In this document: one piece after another, positions 6,844 through 7,324 of the stretch
How the letters are laid out: each line of letters begins with the position of its first letter
Numbering within the stretch: position 1 is the stretch's first letter
Assembly (NCBI GenBank): GCA_964596105.1
Contig: CAZQRT010000061.1
Location: 1-7,324, forward strand
Length of the DNA: 7,324 nucleotides
Source of the DNA: CAJUOR01 sp964596105
GTDB lineage: Bacteria; Bacillota_I; Bacilli_A; Erysipelotrichales; Coprobacillaceae
Direction of reading: 5' to 3'
Program-made: the position numbers and the translations under genes
The notes under the pieces: generated by a model
What the model was told of the DNA's origin: nothing
Databases searched by the model: none
What the model saw: only the letters and a program-made list of their open reading frames with translations

Positions 6844-6881
6844 CAAAGTAGTTTTCCGGGGCTACCTTGTGCCTTGAAGGC
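6844..6881 (-). promoter_or_regulatory. candidate L13 leader RNA (two hairpins)
   Basis: The transcript between the promoter and the Shine-Dalgarno can fold into two hairpins. The first is GCCT/AGGC with a 3-base loop (6881-6871). The second is CAAGGTAG pairing with CTACTTTG (8 bp, one G-U) around a 10-base loop (6869-6844). A structured leader bound by L13 for autoregulation is known before rplM in Firmicutes. The position fits; whether it matches that family's consensus was not tested. Confidence 0.6.
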
Positions 6882-6888
6882 AAATATC

Positions 6889-6917
6889 ATTATAGGGGAA
6901 TCGCCTTCCTTTGTCAA
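6889..6917 (-). promoter_or_regulatory. perfect consensus sigma-A promoter of rplM-rpsI
   Basis: On the minus strand TTGACA (6917-6912) and TATAAT (6894-6889) both match consensus fully and are 17 bases apart. Transcription should begin near 6882, giving a leader of about 55 bases. This fits the high expression expected for ribosomal proteins. Confidence 0.95.
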
Positions 6918-6968
6918 TGAAAAAAATGCGCTCCCGAGGTCACAATCTTGGTTGTTATGACAAACGCG

Positions 6969-6995
6969 AAAAGCCGCGGACTCATAACCCGCGGC
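6969..6995 (-). terminator. rho-independent terminator of the transglutaminase-like gene
   Basis: On the minus strand GCCGCGG (6995-6989) pairs perfectly with CCGCGGC (6979-6973) around a 9-base loop and is followed by TTTT (6972-6969). It lies about 50 bases after the stop at 7044 and before the rplM promoter, isolating the two transcripts. Confidence 0.75.
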
Positions 6996-7043
6996 CTTGA
7001 GTAAACAGCCGGCTGTCATTTCATTGCTGTGATAAAATCAGAT

Positions 7044-7324
7044 CTACGCGTAAGGATGCTCGTATGGCGCCGGTTCCGGTCCGACATACAGACCGTAAGC
7101 GTCGCAGATCCAGTACACCCCGTTCACGTTGACGCGAGCCCACTGATGGGAATACTGATTCTCATTGACATGCTCATAGTTAATGCCAAGCATATTGAGA
7201 CAAAGTCCGGTCGCCCTCACGCATCCGGCGCAAGACGCCACGCCAGCGATGAAATATCCGTAAGGATCCGAGTAATGCGGCGCTTCCATCGAGTATGTGA
7301 TAAATCCGCTGTCATACAGCGATC
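7044..7324 (-). CDS. transglutaminase-like protein, C-terminal part, 5' end outside the window
   Basis: The frame is open from the window edge to TAG at 7046-7044, giving about 93 codons of the C-terminal end. It shows the Cys-His-Asp pattern of transglutaminase-like (papain-fold) domains. The probable nucleophile is Cys31 of the partial protein (ASCAGCVRATGLCLNMLGI), followed by His in YSHQWARVNVNGVYW and Asp in CDAYG. In bacteria these domains are commonly parts of secreted or surface proteins acting as peptidases or cross-linking enzymes, so the missing N-terminus may carry a signal peptide, repeats or cell-wall domains. The domain is at the extreme C-terminus, with a Pro/Tyr-rich end (GPEPAPYEHPYA). 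The internal ATG at 7289 has no ribosome binding site and codes for sequence inside the domain region, so it is not taken as the start. The exact catalytic Cys among three nearby is inferred. Confidence 0.75.
   Translation of the reverse strand, partial: SLYDSGFITYSMEAPHYSDPYGYFIAGVASCAGCVRATGLCLNMLGINYEHVNENQYSHQWARVNVNGVYWICDAYGLYVGPEPAPYEHPYA

Noticed and set aside
6491..6877. 128-residue plus-strand open frame opposite rplM
   Set aside because: It is the complement of the L13 coding sequence, which is unmistakable.
7005..7016. Palindrome as a second terminator
   Set aside because: It has no loop beyond its own central bases and only three T after it; the GC-rich hairpin at 6973-6995 with a T run is the better terminator.

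Overview
The window looks like a chromosomal segment of a low-to-mid GC Firmicute, probably a gut-type lineage such as Erysipelotrichia or Clostridia. The evidence is strong AGGAGG-type ribosome binding sites, consensus sigma-A promoters, a lipoprotein with a short Gram-positive style signal peptide, and an L13 protein that begins like Firmicute homologues. The genus cannot be named from the sequence alone. No mobile element, CRISPR array, tRNA or rRNA is visible.

Layout. Positions 1-1822 (+) hold the 3' end of a VWA-like (DUF2201-type) metal-binding protein gene, overlapping by ATGA a MoxR-like AAA+ ATPase gene. The two are evidently one translationally coupled chaperone-type pair. The ATPase gene runs tail to tail into a leftward two-gene operon, and the last 15 bases of the two reading frames overlap. 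The operon reads from 4051 down to 1808: a large beta-helix-like surface lipoprotein with a Pro/Gly/Glu-rich tail, then a LURP-one-related (Tubby-like fold) protein. It has a near-consensus promoter at 4077-4105. This promoter shows that the longest open frame, which would start at 4117, is not the real gene start.

Divergent from that operon, at 4250-4841 (+), is a gene of unknown function that reads as one protein of about 196 residues only if a one-base shift is allowed at a run of five T (4367-4371). It is followed by a clean hairpin terminator (4876-4900) shared with the convergent aldo/keto reductase gene (5912-4908, -).

The right-hand side is housekeeping. A perfect consensus promoter (6889-6917, -) and a short two-hairpin leader precede rplM (L13), which is coupled to rpsI (S9) and ends at a hairpin terminator (5945-5976). 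At the right edge is the C-terminal part of a transglutaminase-like protein (-), with its own terminator at 6969-6995.

Nothing here is clearly a new multi-gene system. The points most worth a second look are the T-run frameshift gene, the lipoprotein/LURP-one pair, the compact VWA-AAA pair and the L13 leader.
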